Source of the DNA: Bacillota bacterium
GTDB taxonomy: Bacteria > Bacillota > UBA4882 > UBA8346
Length of the DNA: 40,830 nt
Assembly (NCBI GenBank): GCA_012728785.1
Contig: JAAYEK010000100.1
Span: 1 to 40,830 of the forward strand
Reading direction: 5' to 3'
Made by a program: the position numbers and the translations under genes. Every line of letters starts with the position of its first letter. Positions within the stretch are counted from its first letter, which is position 1. Below the pieces are notes generated by a model that was not told the origin of the DNA, searched no databases, and worked only from the letters and a program-made list of their open reading frames with translations. Below are positions 24,150 through 32,469 of the stretch, one piece after another.

Positions 24150-25052
24150 ATGAATATTAAAACAGCGCTAGATTGTATTGGAAATACTTATTTACTTTCC
24201 TTGGAAAAATTCACTGGGGCCAAAATTTATGCTAAAGCTGAGTTTTTAAATCTCGGTGGCAGTATTAAGGACCGTATTGCCAAGTACATGATTGAAGAAG
24301 CGGAACGCAAAGGGATCTTGAAACCGGGAATGACAATCCTTGAACCGACTTCCGGTAATACGGGGATTGGCTTGGCTTTGGTGGGAGTCAGAAAAGGGTA
24401 TCGTGTAATAATAGTTATGCCGGAAAATATGAGTGAGGAACGGAAAAAGATTATTAAAGCTTTAGGCGGCGAGCTGGTCCTTACTCCGGCTGTGGAAAGT
24501 ATTGATGGGTGTATCCGAAAAGCTAAAGAGCTCGAGTCCGGAGATTCCATGATCTACATTCCGCAACAGTTCGAAAATATGGATAATCCTAAAATTCATT
24601 ATCTCACTACCGGACCGGAGATTTGGAGAGATCTAGATCAACGGGTTGATATCTTTGTCTCCGGATTGGGAAGCGGCGGTACTTTGGCGGGGATCGGCCA
24701 ATTTTTAAAGGAAAAGAACCCGGAGTTAAAATTGGTCGCCGTTGAACCTAAGAATGTCTCCGCTTTACTGGGACATGAGCCCGGACTGCATAAGATCCAA
24801 GGCATTGGCGATGGTTTTATCCCTGCGGTTCTTGATCCTGAAATAGTCGATGAGGTGGTTGAGGTTTCCGATGAGGACGCTATTGAAACCGCCCGTAGTT
24901 TAGCTCGGATCGAAGGGCTGTTGGTAGGGACTTCGGCGGGGGCTAATGTCTGGGCGGCCCGGAAAATCTCAGAAAAATGGGGTAAAGATCAAATAATCGC
25001 GACTATTTTACCGGACCGGGCGGAGCGGTATTTTAGTACGGCGCTGATTTAA
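24150..25052 (+). CDS. cysK: Cysteine synthase (O-acetylserine sulfhydrylase) family
   Basis: This PLP enzyme of about 300 residues makes cysteine from O-acetylserine and sulfide. The PLP lysine is in GGSIKDRIA, the phosphate and substrate loop is TSGNTGIGLAL, and GSGGTLAGIG binds the PLP phosphate. The C-terminus carries GTSAGANVWAA. Length fits CysK/CysM. Start choice is open between ATG 24150, TTG 24144 and ATG 24129; GGAGG at 24134-24138 rules out the last, and I prefer 24150. The canonical N-terminal GNTPLV is GNTYLL here, and no serine acetyltransferase gene is adjacent. A cystathionine beta-synthase-like side function cannot be excluded. Confidence 0.88.
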   Translation: MNIKTALDCIGNTYLLSLEKFTGAKIYAKAEFLNLGGSIKDRIAKYMIEEAERKGILKPGMTILEPTSGNTGIGLALVGVRKGYRVIIVMPENMSEERKKIIKALGGELVLTPAVESIDGCIRKAKELESGDSMIYIPQQFENMDNPKIHYLTTGPEIWRDLDQRVDIFVSGLGSGGTLAGIGQFLKEKNPELKLVAVEPKNVSALLGHEPGLHKIQGIGDGFIPAVLDPEIVDEVVEVSDEDAIETARSLARIEGLLVGTSAGANVWAARKISEKWGKDQIIATILPDRAERYFSTALI

Positions 25053-25061
25053 CATCTCAAT

Positions 25062-25111
25062 CCGCGGCATAAATACCACGGCTGTTACAACCAAGCCCCA
25101 TGAATGGGGCT
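25062..25111. repeat. REP-like double hairpin
   Basis: CCGCGG...CCACGGCT (25062-25083) is followed by AGCCCC-6 nt-GGGGCT (25094-25111). The same arrangement, a CCGCGG/CCACGG hairpin followed by a second hairpin, occurs inside the MITE-like element near 7029-7088. It lies between convergent genes and may also act as a weak bidirectional terminator. Confidence 0.5.
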
Positions 25112-25147
25112 AAATCTACATCTTAAGGACACCTTTGAGACTCGTAA

Positions 25148-25996
25148 TTAATTAAAATTGAGATATAATCGGTTGGTGGCTAACCGAAAATCTCGATCCA
25201 TTCTTTCTAATAGTAAAACATCTTCCATATGGTAGAACCCTTTCAGATTTTGGATAAAAGCCGCCGCCTTTATGGCGCCTTCGGCATAGATGGCTGCGGA
25301 ATTGGAGCGGTGCAAAATTTCGATCTCTTCGGACTCTCCAGTGAAACGGACTTTGTGGAAACCGTTTTTTTCAGTGGGAAGAGTGCTGAAGCTGACTATT
25401 TTAGAGATATCTTCCCTGTGTCCTAATTTGTAACGGTTTTTGCGGACTGCTTCCTTGATTATTTTAATATCATCGGCGATTTTGATTGCCGTGCCGGAAT
25501 GGGATAGTGTTTCACTTGGGTTTTCGGCTTCGGTTATTTCCACTTGATAATTAGGGATTAAACGAGCGATGGTTTTAACGATCGATAATAACAAGTTTAT
25601 CCCAACCGCAAGATTAGGCGCATATACCAGCCCGATCCGATAGTCTTGTACTAGATCTTTTAATTGTCGTAATTGGTGATTGCTAAAACCATTGGTCCCA
25701 ATGACCAAGTGAACACCTTTCTCGGCAAGGAGCGGGGCGTTTTTGAGAGTTGCCTCCGGGGTAGTAAAATCGATGGCTAGTTGGAATCTTTTCCGTTTAC
25801 ATTCTTCAACTAAAGAATCGGCGTTAGTAATCAATAGGTTACTATCGGTATTAAGGTAATTTTTAATGGGCGTTCCGGTTTTCTGGCTGCCTGGTTTACA
25901 TACAACCGATAGTAGGTCGAATTCATAAGAATTTAATATTTTTTCCGCAACAACGCTACCGGCTTTCCCCATTCCCAACAAACAAGTTTTGATCAT
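25148..25996 (-). CDS. DapB-like dihydrodipicolinate reductase family protein, catalytic motif missing
   Basis: This 282-residue protein has the DapB layout. The Rossmann start is CLLGMGKAGSVVAEKI, the nucleotide site includes LAIDFTTPEA and VIGTNGFS, and a C-terminal substrate domain contains SHSGTAIKIADDI. DapB enzymes have EAHHRxKxDAPSGTA. Here the same stretch reads EITEAENPSETLSHSGTA, so the His-His pair and the catalytic Lys are replaced. Lysine-pathway activity is therefore doubtful, and a different reductase role is likely. GAGGTG precedes the ATG. No other lysine-pathway genes are nearby; it is convergent with cysK. Confidence 0.75.
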   Translation of the reverse strand: MIKTCLLGMGKAGSVVAEKILNSYEFDLLSVVCKPGSQKTGTPIKNYLNTDSNLLITNADSLVEECKRKRFQLAIDFTTPEATLKNAPLLAEKGVHLVIGTNGFSNHQLRQLKDLVQDYRIGLVYAPNLAVGINLLLSIVKTIARLIPNYQVEITEAENPSETLSHSGTAIKIADDIKIIKEAVRKNRYKLGHREDISKIVSFSTLPTEKNGFHKVRFTGESEEIEILHRSNSAAIYAEGAIKAAAFIQNLKGFYHMEDVLLLERMDRDFRLATNRLYLNFN

Positions 25997-26242
25997 ATGT
26001 AGTCACCTCATATTAATCATGAAATTTTAGCGATTAAGATTCAAAATCGGATCACAATAAATGTTGCAATTTCCCTCGGTTGATCTATATTATATATTTT
26101 TATAATAAGAAGTTAATTAGTAAATACATGGCAATTTTAGTTAAGTACCTTTTTGATGATCTGAATATCCCAGAATATTACAAGTAAAAGGGGTTTGGTT
26201 GGCCAAAATAGTCTGGATTAAATGATAAGAGGAGTGTTCAAG
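25997..26242. other. Intergenic region upstream of the DapB-like gene
   Basis: This AT-rich sequence holds the ribosome site of the DapB-like gene on the minus strand and TATATT/TATAAT-like stretches near 26090-26110. A 19-codon ORF at 26129-26188 has no ribosome site. I see no other feature. Confidence 0.4.
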
Positions 26243-26329
26243 ATGAACGGGGCTGGGTTAGTCTTAGAAGCATTTGTCGAGCCCTATGGGGGTTTAGTAA
26301 CAAAAAGCTTATTTTACAACAGTCCCTAA
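26243..26329 (+). CDS. Short ORF of 28 codons with a good ribosome site
   Basis: The ORF MNGAGLVLEAFVEPYGG plus eleven residues starts at an ATG eight bases after GGAGTG. It ends within a sequence (TTTTACAACAGTCCC) that is the reverse complement of the dispersed repeat's left end. It may be a genuine small protein or the head of a gene truncated by that repeat. No family can be assigned at this length. Confidence 0.3.
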   Translation: MNGAGLVLEAFVEPYGGLVTKSLFYNSP

Positions 26330-26356
26330 TATGGCGTCCGTTATTTAAAATAAGCT
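26302..26356 (-). terminator. Long-loop hairpin with T-run after the SprA-related gene
   Basis: On the minus strand, AGCTTATTTTA (26356-26346) pairs with TAAAATAAGCT (26316-26306), and TTTT follows. The loop of about 29 nt is long for an intrinsic terminator, but the 11-bp perfect stem and the position just after the stop codon support it. Confidence 0.5.
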
Positions 26357-27064
26357 GTTAATAGTTTTGCCCAATTGAAGATTGGATTGGACATAAGCTT
26401 TAAATTTTTGATTTAGCCGTTTGTTAGTGTCGGGGATTTGATCTTTTCCCCTTTCGGTCCGCAACTCTTCGCGAGCCTTCATTTCCATTCGGGTTGCTGA
26501 AGCCGCTACAGCCCGATCGGCACCGGAAGGGTCGGCTGGAGCTAAGGCCGCTCTTTTGATAATTTGGGCTTTTCGGATCGAGGCTTCGGGGTTATTTGGG
26601 ACCGGAGTTATATCCAAAGAAACACGCCCGCCGACTGCGTAACGTTTACCATCGGGTCCGGTAGTATAACTATAAACAGGACCACTTTTAACATATCCTC
26701 CGGCTACTGCCACATGTTGTAGTTCATGAGTTCGAACTTTCTGATCGTTTTGTTTTAATTTTTGAATGATTCGTTCTGCTTCAGGGCTTAATTCCCTTGA
26801 TGGATCCGACTCTTGTTGTGATTTGGAGCCGGTATTGGTGGAATTAGTCGCCTGATCTTCATTTTCGGATTTGGCAACTGGTTTATCGGGTTCCCCTTGA
26901 TATCTAGCAAGTGCCCGTTGGGCTTCTGGAGAAATAGTAAGCTTGACCGCACCGGGTTCTGAAGAAGACTCCGGCTGGGCCCTTGGAATATTTTTAATGA
27001 ATGGGGTAGTATTAGTTGATACCACCGGTAAACTGGTCGCTAAGGTAGTTATGTTTTGGATCAT
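26345..27064 (-). CDS. SprA-related HExxH protein (putative metalloprotease CJM1_0395-like)
   Basis: I chose ATG 27064, nine bases after AGGAGG; ATG 27070 is too close to that site. The product has about 239 residues. The first 100 are a low-complexity Ser/Pro/Glu-rich region, followed by the SprA-related domain. This contains a zinc motif (THELQHVAVAGG) and the family hallmarks YSYTTGPDGKRYAVGG and AALAPADPSGADRAVAASAT. The family is widespread and uncharacterised, often annotated as a putative metalloprotease. No signal peptide or membrane segment is present. Peptidase activity is inferred from HExxH alone. Confidence 0.85.
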   Translation of the reverse strand: MIQNITTLATSLPVVSTNTTPFIKNIPRAQPESSSEPGAVKLTISPEAQRALARYQGEPDKPVAKSENEDQATNSTNTGSKSQQESDPSRELSPEAERIIQKLKQNDQKVRTHELQHVAVAGGYVKSGPVYSYTTGPDGKRYAVGGRVSLDITPVPNNPEASIRKAQIIKRAALAPADPSGADRAVAASATRMEMKAREELRTERGKDQIPDTNKRLNQKFKAYVQSNLQLGKTINSLF

Positions 27065-27245
27065 AAACATAAACCTCCTAATATAACATCGTCATTTTAA
27101 AACAAATCCTTTAATTACAGATTAAATAGCTCTTTTGACCTATTTATTATGAGCGGGATTAACCGATATTAATTAGTAGGAAAAGTTCAATAATTGCTAA
27201 ATTCATTTTTTACAGAATATACAAAAACAGATGGGGGGTCAAAAA

Positions 27246-27410
27246 ATGGCTGTCAACTTTGATCCACGTTTAAATGGAATAAACACCAAAGTGAATACGC
27301 TAGTCGGTATAAAACAATACCGGGAAGTAAAAAAAGTAATGGAAAATTTCGATTCAAAGCTTAACCTGGAGATGGAGAAGGCTTCAAAAGTTGATCGAAA
27401 AATAAAATGA
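27246..27410 (+). CDS. Small hypothetical protein, 54 residues
   Basis: The ATG at 27246 follows a GGGGGG-rich ribosome site at 5-6 bp. The product is hydrophilic and helical (INTKVNTLVGIKQYREVKKV, then MENFDSKLNLEMEKASK) and rich in Lys. No family is recognised. Codon use resembles the neighbours. A hairpin lies directly downstream, supporting a separate small transcript. Confidence 0.55.
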   Translation: MAVNFDPRLNGINTKVNTLVGIKQYREVKKVMENFDSKLNLEMEKASKVDRKIK

Positions 27411-27420
27411 AAAGAAAATT

Positions 27421-27441
27421 CCTCTCGCTATTGGCGAGAGG
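27421..27441 (+). terminator. Hairpin after the 54-residue ORF
   Basis: CCTCTCGC and GCGAGAGG form an 8-bp stem with a 5-nt loop. Only a weak T-rich stretch (TTGAATTAT) follows, so termination is uncertain. Confidence 0.45.
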
Positions 27442-27490
27442 TTGAATTATCTAATTGGGGCAATAATATCTATGGGAAGGAGAATGGAGA

Positions 27491-27880
27491 TTGCTAATTA
27501 GTTTTCCGGGTGGAAAAAAAGTAAATGCTGACTATAAGGGATTTATCATTAAGACCGATCAACCTGAAGGAGAAGGGGGCGAAAATTCCGCTCCGTCCCC
27601 ATTCGATCTTTTCTTATGTTCCATCGGGACTTGTGCTGGATTTTATGTGCTTGATTTTTGTCAAGGAAGACAAATACCCTCTGAAGGAATCGAATTATCG
27701 CTTACAACTGAGAAAAACCAAGAGACAGGTTTGATTGGAAAGATTATGGTGGAGATCAAGTTGCCGGCGGAATTTCCGGAAAAATACCGGGAAGCGGTGA
27801 TCAGAGTAGCTAACCTTTGCACCGTAAAAAAGCATTTGGCTAATCCTCCCGAGTTTCAGATTTATACATCGAATAAATAG
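27491..27880 (+). CDS. OsmC-like protein
   Basis: This 129-residue protein belongs to the OsmC/Ohr-type fold. ENSAPSPFDLFLCSIGTCAG corresponds to the family's GxxPxxLLLAALAxC region and contains a conserved-position cysteine. CTVKKHLANPP near the C-terminus offers the second. OsmC proteins reduce organic peroxides with two cysteines; divergent members like this one are often annotated only as OsmC-family. The start is TTG 27491, eight bases after AAGGAG. It is a single-gene unit with its own terminator. Confidence 0.85.
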   Translation: MLISFPGGKKVNADYKGFIIKTDQPEGEGGENSAPSPFDLFLCSIGTCAGFYVLDFCQGRQIPSEGIELSLTTEKNQETGLIGKIMVEIKLPAEFPEKYREAVIRVANLCTVKKHLANPPEFQIYTSNK

Positions 27881-27898
27881 TTGTCAATCAACAAAAAA

Positions 27899-27931
27899 AC
27901 AGAGGCCATCGGGTAGGGGACCTCTGTTTTT
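27899..27931. terminator. Bidirectional rho-independent terminator
   Basis: ACAGAGG pairs with CCTCTGT, with a T-run on the right and an A-run on the left. It can serve both the OsmC-like gene and the minus-strand gene that ends at 27955. Confidence 0.8.
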
Positions 27932-27954
27932 GAATTAAAAATTGGTTATTTCTC

Positions 27955-28392
27955 TTAATTTAGCTCCGATTCGATTTCCTTGGCAACCGAATCTAACACA
28001 GCCATGATTTTATCCGCTTTTTGACCAAGAACATAGGCGATTTTTACCGGTGATTTCGAAGCTGCGATTAACTCCTCCATAGCTTTACGAAACCTCTGAT
28101 AATAATTTTTGAAGAATAGCTCAAAAACCGCAAAGACTTCGTCGGTTTCATTTTCTTCGATTACTGTAACGCCGCGGACCTCCTGATAGAGATTGAACAA
28201 CTTACGGTAAACTTGGTCCTGTAACTTTCCAAATTCGCCTCCGGTGGCTTCGGAAAGCATCCGGACGGATTTCATCTCCAAAACATCTTGAAACAAAGTC
28301 CGTTCAAAAAACTCCTCTTCATCGATGATGGTTTGAGCAATAGAATCATTTTCCGGTACACTTACATTTAAATCTGCTTCAGTAGCTAACAT
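27955..28392 (-). CDS. Hypothetical helical protein, 145 residues
   Basis: The ATG follows AAGGAGG at 5-6 bp on the minus strand. The product is acidic and helical throughout, with segments such as FFERTLFQDVLEMKSVRMLS and FELFFKNYYQRFRKAMEELI, and has no membrane segment or signal peptide. I do not recognise a family. It ends against the bidirectional terminator shared with the OsmC-like gene. It lies head-to-head with alaS across about 310 bp. Confidence 0.75.
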   Translation of the reverse strand: MLATEADLNVSVPENDSIAQTIIDEEEFFERTLFQDVLEMKSVRMLSEATGGEFGKLQDQVYRKLFNLYQEVRGVTVIEENETDEVFAVFELFFKNYYQRFRKAMEELIAASKSPVKIAYVLGQKADKIMAVLDSVAKEIESELN

Positions 28393-28701
28393 GTGAATCC
28401 TCCTTTATAAATTTGAAAATGTAGAGTAAATAAATTACTATTAGTATTATTTTCCTATATTTCCTGTTTTATACCTTAGAAAAGAAATAGTTTTTAACTG
28501 ACTATCGGGTAAGAAGGGCTAAAGTCGATAATTCCAGAATTGACTTTATAGCCACCTGTAATAATTCTTTTGTTCAGGTTTGGTTTTAGGGGTCTGATTT
28601 AGATAATTTAGTTGCGGTTAATGGTTTTATCAATTAAAATAAAGATATTATATTTAGAATCCAATTGAAATAGGGAAGGATATATTGAAGGAGAGAATGC
28701 C
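28393..28701. other. Divergent intergenic region before alaS
   Basis: This 309-bp region holds the ribosome site of the minus-strand gene, a hairpin at 28517-28553 (GGCTAAAGTC paired with GACTTTA-TA-GCC) and the alaS promoter. I looked for a T-box leader (AGGGTGG-type antiterminator motif) and saw none. Confidence 0.5.
28612..28640 (+). promoter_or_regulatory. alaS promoter
   Basis: TTGCGG (28612-28617) and TAAAAT (28635-28640) are spaced by 17 bp, about 60 bp upstream of the alaS start codon. Confidence 0.6.
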
Positions 28702-31320
28702 GTGATTTCCGCCAATCAAGTAAGGACTGAATTTTTAGATTTTTTTAAAGAAAAGGAACATACGATTGTCCCGAGCGCTTCGTTGATACCGGAAAATGAT
28801 CCTACTTTGCTTTTTACCAACGCCGGGATGAACCAGTTTAAGGATGTATTTTTAGGGACCGGGACCAGGAGTTATAAACGGGCCGCTGATTCTCAAAAAT
28901 GTATCCGGGTGAGCGGTAAGCACAACGATTTAGAGGAAGTAGGACGCGACACCTATCATCATACTTTTTTTGAGATGCTCGGTAATTGGTCGTTTGGGGA
29001 TTACTATAAAAAACAGGCGATCCTATGGGCTTGGGAATTATTGACCGGACGTTGGAAACTTCCCAAAGACAAGCTTTATGCTACCGTATACGAAACTGAT
29101 GAGGAAGCCGCGCAACTTTGGCGGGAATGCACCGATATTAATCCGGAACATATCATGAAATTCGCGGAGAAGGATAATTTTTGGGAAATGGGAGAGACGG
29201 GGCCCTGCGGTCCTTGTTCCGAAATTCATATCGACTTAGGGCCGGAACGCTGTGATAAAAAGCATATTCCGGGTCATGTCTGCGGGGTCAATCTGGGATG
29301 CGCCCGTTATATTGAACTTTGGAACCTGGTATTTATCCAATACAACCGGAAACCCGACGGGTCCTTGGAAGAACTACCCGCCAAACATGTAGATACCGGG
29401 ATGGGGTTTGAAAGAATCGTCTCCGTTCTCCAGGGTGAACAATCTAATTATGATATTGACTTATTCCGGGAGATTATTTCCGGGATTGAAAAAGTAACCG
29501 CTCAAAAATATGAGGGGTCCGAAAACCAGGTGGCCTTTAGGGTCATTGCCGACCATATCCGTTCTTTAACTTTTGCCATCGCTGATGGCGCGATTCTATC
29601 CAATGAAGGCCGGGGTTATGTTTTGCGCCGGATCTTAAGACGGGCGGCCCGTTTCGGGCGTACCTTAGGAATGGAGGAACCTTTTCTCTGCCGGATCGTG
29701 CCTTATCTAGTCAAAACCATGGGAGACGCTTATCCGGAACTTAAGGAAAAACAAAACCATTGCGAAATGGTGATCCGGGCTGAGGAAGAGGGCTTCAACC
29801 GGACTCTTGATAAAGGAATCGAGCTTTTTGAGGAGATTGCTCTCCGCTTGAAAGAAGAAGGAGTGGACCTTATTGCCGGGGTTGACGCTTTTAAACTTTA
29901 CGACACCTATGGGTTCCCCTTGGATTTGACCCAGTTGATGGCGGAAGAAAAGGGGCTAACAGTAGATATCGACGGGTTTGACCGGGAAATGGAGAAACAG
30001 CGGGCCAAAGCGCGTGAAAGCGGCAAATTTGTTATGAACGAGGATTTGACCAAGTGGGAAACGGTAAAAGATATTCCCCATTCCCGGTTCCGGGGTTATG
30101 AAAAGCTTAACAGCCAAGCCGAACTAAGCCTAATAGGAGAAGACGACCAATTTTGGCGGCTCGTCTTCAATGAGACCCCATTTTACGCTGAATCGGGCGG
30201 GCAAGTCGGAGATATGGGAATGGTGGAAGCCGGTGGTATTACTTTTCAAGTCGTTGATACCATTAAGCAAAATGAACGAATTGTTCATCTGGTCAAAAAA
30301 GAAGGAGTATTTCCGAAGGAGAACAGCTATTCATTAACCGTTGACCCAAAGCGGCGTAGGGATACGGCCTGCAATCATACGGCAACCCATCTATTGCAGG
30401 CGGCGTTAAGGAAGGTTTTGGGCGAGCATGTTAACCAAGCCGGTTCTTTAGTAACACCGGAACGGTTACGCTTTGATTTTAATCATTTTGAGAAAATACC
30501 CGAAGCAAAATTAGGTGAAATCGAAGAACTGGTCAATGAGGTCATCGCTGAAGGGATTCCGGTTTGCGCCATGGAGAAGGACTATCAAGAAGCGATCGCT
30601 ACCGGAGTAACTGCTTTGTTTGGTGAAAAATACGGCGACCGGGTCCGGGTCATTTCAGTCGAAGGGGTTAGCCGTGAACTGTGTGGCGGGACTCATGTAG
30701 CTAATACTGCTCAAATCCGATTGTTTAGAATAGTGACGGAAAGTAGTGTTGCTACCGGTATTCGGAGAATTGAAGCCGTAACCGGAACTGAAGCTTTGCA
30801 ACTCTATAATCGGGAAAGAGAAGTTATGGATAAAATCTGCCGGACATTAAAGACCGATCTCGACCAAGTGACCGTCAAAGTGAATAACTTGATTGAGGAT
30901 AATTCAAAATATCAGAAGGAATTGACCAAAGCCAGCCATGACCAAGCTTCCGGTCAGGTAAAAGAGTTGTTCGACCGGATTAAAACCATTAATGGTATTA
31001 AATACATTACGGCCCGGGTTGATGGACTTAGTATGGAATTATTACGTGAAGCCGTTGATAAGTTACGTGATCAAATGGGTTCCGGAGTAGCTGCTTTGGG
31101 ATCGGTCCATGAAGGGAAAGTAGCCTTTGTAGTTGGGGTCACTAAAGATCTGACCGGTAAGGCACAGGCCGGTTCGATTATCAAAAAAATTGCAGCGGAG
31201 ACCGGCGGTAGTGGCGGTGGCCGTCCCGATCTAGCCCAGGCAGGCGGTAAGGATGTCTCGAAAATCGACCAGGCGCTTCAAGCCGGGGAGAGGATGATTG
31301 TTGAAATAGTGGGGAGATAG
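28702..31320 (+). CDS. alaS: Alanyl-tRNA synthetase
   Basis: This 872-residue class II synthetase charges tRNA-Ala. It opens with the family signature (RTEFLDFFKEKEHTIVPSAS, then LLFTNAGMNQFKDVFLG). The editing domain has the zinc residues in HTATHLL and CGGTH, and the C-terminal DHHA1 domain ends with GGSGGGRPDLAQAGG. Length is normal for bacterial AlaRS. The start is GTG 28702 after GAAGGAGAG. It is preceded by its own promoter, and a PHP phosphatase gene follows after 56 bp. No missing motif was noted. Confidence 0.98.
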   Translation: MISANQVRTEFLDFFKEKEHTIVPSASLIPENDPTLLFTNAGMNQFKDVFLGTGTRSYKRAADSQKCIRVSGKHNDLEEVGRDTYHHTFFEMLGNWSFGDYYKKQAILWAWELLTGRWKLPKDKLYATVYETDEEAAQLWRECTDINPEHIMKFAEKDNFWEMGETGPCGPCSEIHIDLGPERCDKKHIPGHVCGVNLGCARYIELWNLVFIQYNRKPDGSLEELPAKHVDTGMGFERIVSVLQGEQSNYDIDLFREIISGIEKVTAQKYEGSENQVAFRVIADHIRSLTFAIADGAILSNEGRGYVLRRILRRAARFGRTLGMEEPFLCRIVPYLVKTMGDAYPELKEKQNHCEMVIRAEEEGFNRTLDKGIELFEEIALRLKEEGVDLIAGVDAFKLYDTYGFPLDLTQLMAEEKGLTVDIDGFDREMEKQRAKARESGKFVMNEDLTKWETVKDIPHSRFRGYEKLNSQAELSLIGEDDQFWRLVFNETPFYAESGGQVGDMGMVEAGGITFQVVDTIKQNERIVHLVKKEGVFPKENSYSLTVDPKRRRDTACNHTATHLLQAALRKVLGEHVNQAGSLVTPERLRFDFNHFEKIPEAKLGEIEELVNEVIAEGIPVCAMEKDYQEAIATGVTALFGEKYGDRVRVISVEGVSRELCGGTHVANTAQIRLFRIVTESSVATGIRRIEAVTGTEALQLYNREREVMDKICRTLKTDLDQVTVKVNNLIEDNSKYQKELTKASHDQASGQVKELFDRIKTINGIKYITARVDGLSMELLREAVDKLRDQMGSGVAALGSVHEGKVAFVVGVTKDLTGKAQAGSIIKKIAAETGGSGGGRPDLAQAGGKDVSKIDQALQAGERMIVEIVGR

Positions 31321-31376
31321 TGGAATTATAGAAGAGGAAGATAGATTCGACATAACAATAATACGGAGTTGATCCA

Positions 31377-32198
31377 TTGTACCTGGTAGACTATCATATT
31401 CATACCAAACGTTGCGGGCATGCTTGTGGGGAAGAACGAGAGTATGTTGAGGAAGCACTGAACAAAGGCCTTCGGGAAATGGGATTTTCCGATCATGTCC
31501 CCCGGTTTTACAATCCGCCTTCTCCGGAGGTAAAAGTAACCGAGCGGGGGATGGTTCGGGAAGAGTTGGACGGTTATATCGAGTCCGTCATTAAATTGCG
31601 GAATGAATATAAGGATATTTCGATCAAACTAGGGTTGGAAGTTGACTTTGTCCCCGGTTGGGAGGAAGAAACTGCGGCGATAACCACTCAGTATCCCTGG
31701 GACTATATTATTGGTTCGGTCCATTTTATTCCCGAATGGAGTTATGGATATATCGCCAATGAAAAGGAGCATGAACCGGAAGAGATCTATCCGGTATACT
31801 TTGATCAGATGGCCCAAGCGGCTGAAAGTCGGCTCTTTGATATTTTGGCCCATGTGGATTTGCCGAAGCGGTCCTTTCCCAGACTAGATCCGGGAAAAAT
31901 GGCTGAACTCCATAAAGATTTAGCGATCAGGCTAGGAAAAGCGGGAGCGGTCATTGAACTAAACTCTTATGGAGTGCGGGGTTCAAAATTAGGCGATGTT
32001 GGAGTTTACCCGGATCAAGGTTTATTGCGCCTCTGCCGCCAACATGGGGTAAAGGTTACGATCGGTTCCGATGCCCACCGGCCCCGGGATGTAGGGGCGG
32101 ATTTTAATCGGGTTACTGAGTTGCTTAATAATGTAGGATACCGGGAAATTGCGGTTTTTAATAAAAGAAAACGCTCGATGATTGAATGGGAGGACTAG
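31377..32198 (+). CDS. PHP-domain histidinol-phosphatase-like hydrolase (HisK/HisJ family)
   Basis: This 273-residue protein has the PHP metal motifs in order: DYHIHTKRCGHA at residues 5-16, FSDHVPRF, a Glu in LGLEVDFVPG, GSVHFI, LAHVDLPKR, and GSDAHRPRDVG near the C-terminus. This is the HisJ family that dephosphorylates histidinol phosphate in Firmicutes histidine synthesis. It starts at TTG 31377 behind CGGAG. No other his genes are in the window, so the natural substrate is not proved. The gene ends inside its own terminator. Confidence 0.88.
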   Translation: MYLVDYHIHTKRCGHACGEEREYVEEALNKGLREMGFSDHVPRFYNPPSPEVKVTERGMVREELDGYIESVIKLRNEYKDISIKLGLEVDFVPGWEEETAAITTQYPWDYIIGSVHFIPEWSYGYIANEKEHEPEEIYPVYFDQMAQAAESRLFDILAHVDLPKRSFPRLDPGKMAELHKDLAIRLGKAGAVIELNSYGVRGSKLGDVGVYPDQGLLRLCRQHGVKVTIGSDAHRPRDVGADFNRVTELLNNVGYREIAVFNKRKRSMIEWED

Positions 32199-32211
32199 TC
32201 CTCCTTTTTTT
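32189..32211 (+). terminator. Rho-independent terminator overlapping the PHP gene end
   Basis: GGAGGACTAGTCCTCC is a perfect palindrome followed by seven T residues. The TAG stop codon lies in the centre of the palindrome. Confidence 0.92.
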
Positions 32212-32283
32212 ATTGAGCGGTGTCCGTGACACCGGTTGACTTTAAAATTCGTTTCAATCTTGCTAAAACAAGTTTTAGGTAAT

Positions 32284-32314
32284 TTGGTCGTTTATAGAAA
32301 AATCACAATATAAT
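32284..32314 (+). promoter_or_regulatory. Possible promoter of the spike/effector operon
   Basis: A consensus TATAAT at 32309-32314 is preceded by TTGGTC at 32284-32289 with a 19-bp spacer, longer than optimal. It lies about 155 bp before the first gene. Confidence 0.4.
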
Positions 32315-32362
32315 CTCTAACAGTAGTTATATGGAAACGCTTCATAATTTCTCATTCAAAAG

Positions 32363-32414
32363 AAGGAAACGGAAATCAATTATCGAATATAATTGGAGCT
32401 AGTTTCCTTTTTTG
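32363..32414 (+). terminator. Nested hairpin plus T-run in the operon leader
   Basis: AAGGAAAC (32363-32370) pairs with GTTTCCTT (32402-32409), and an inner stem CAATTAT/ATAATTG lies at 32377-32395. A run of T residues follows. It has the form of an intrinsic terminator but lies between the possible promoter and the first gene, so it could act as an attenuator or as insulation from upstream transcription. Confidence 0.65.
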
Positions 32415-32469
32415 GTTTATTTCACTTACAGCGGAATTATTGCCAAGCTTCTTTGGAAGGAGTGTCATC

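Noticed and set aside
26129..26188. A 19-codon ORF (MAILVKYLFDDLNIPEYYK)
   Set aside because: It has no ribosome site, is very short and lies in AT-rich DNA; chance is the simplest explanation.
28393..28701. Possible T-box riboswitch upstream of alaS
   Set aside because: The conserved antiterminator motif and a leader terminator are absent; only a small hairpin and a promoter are seen.
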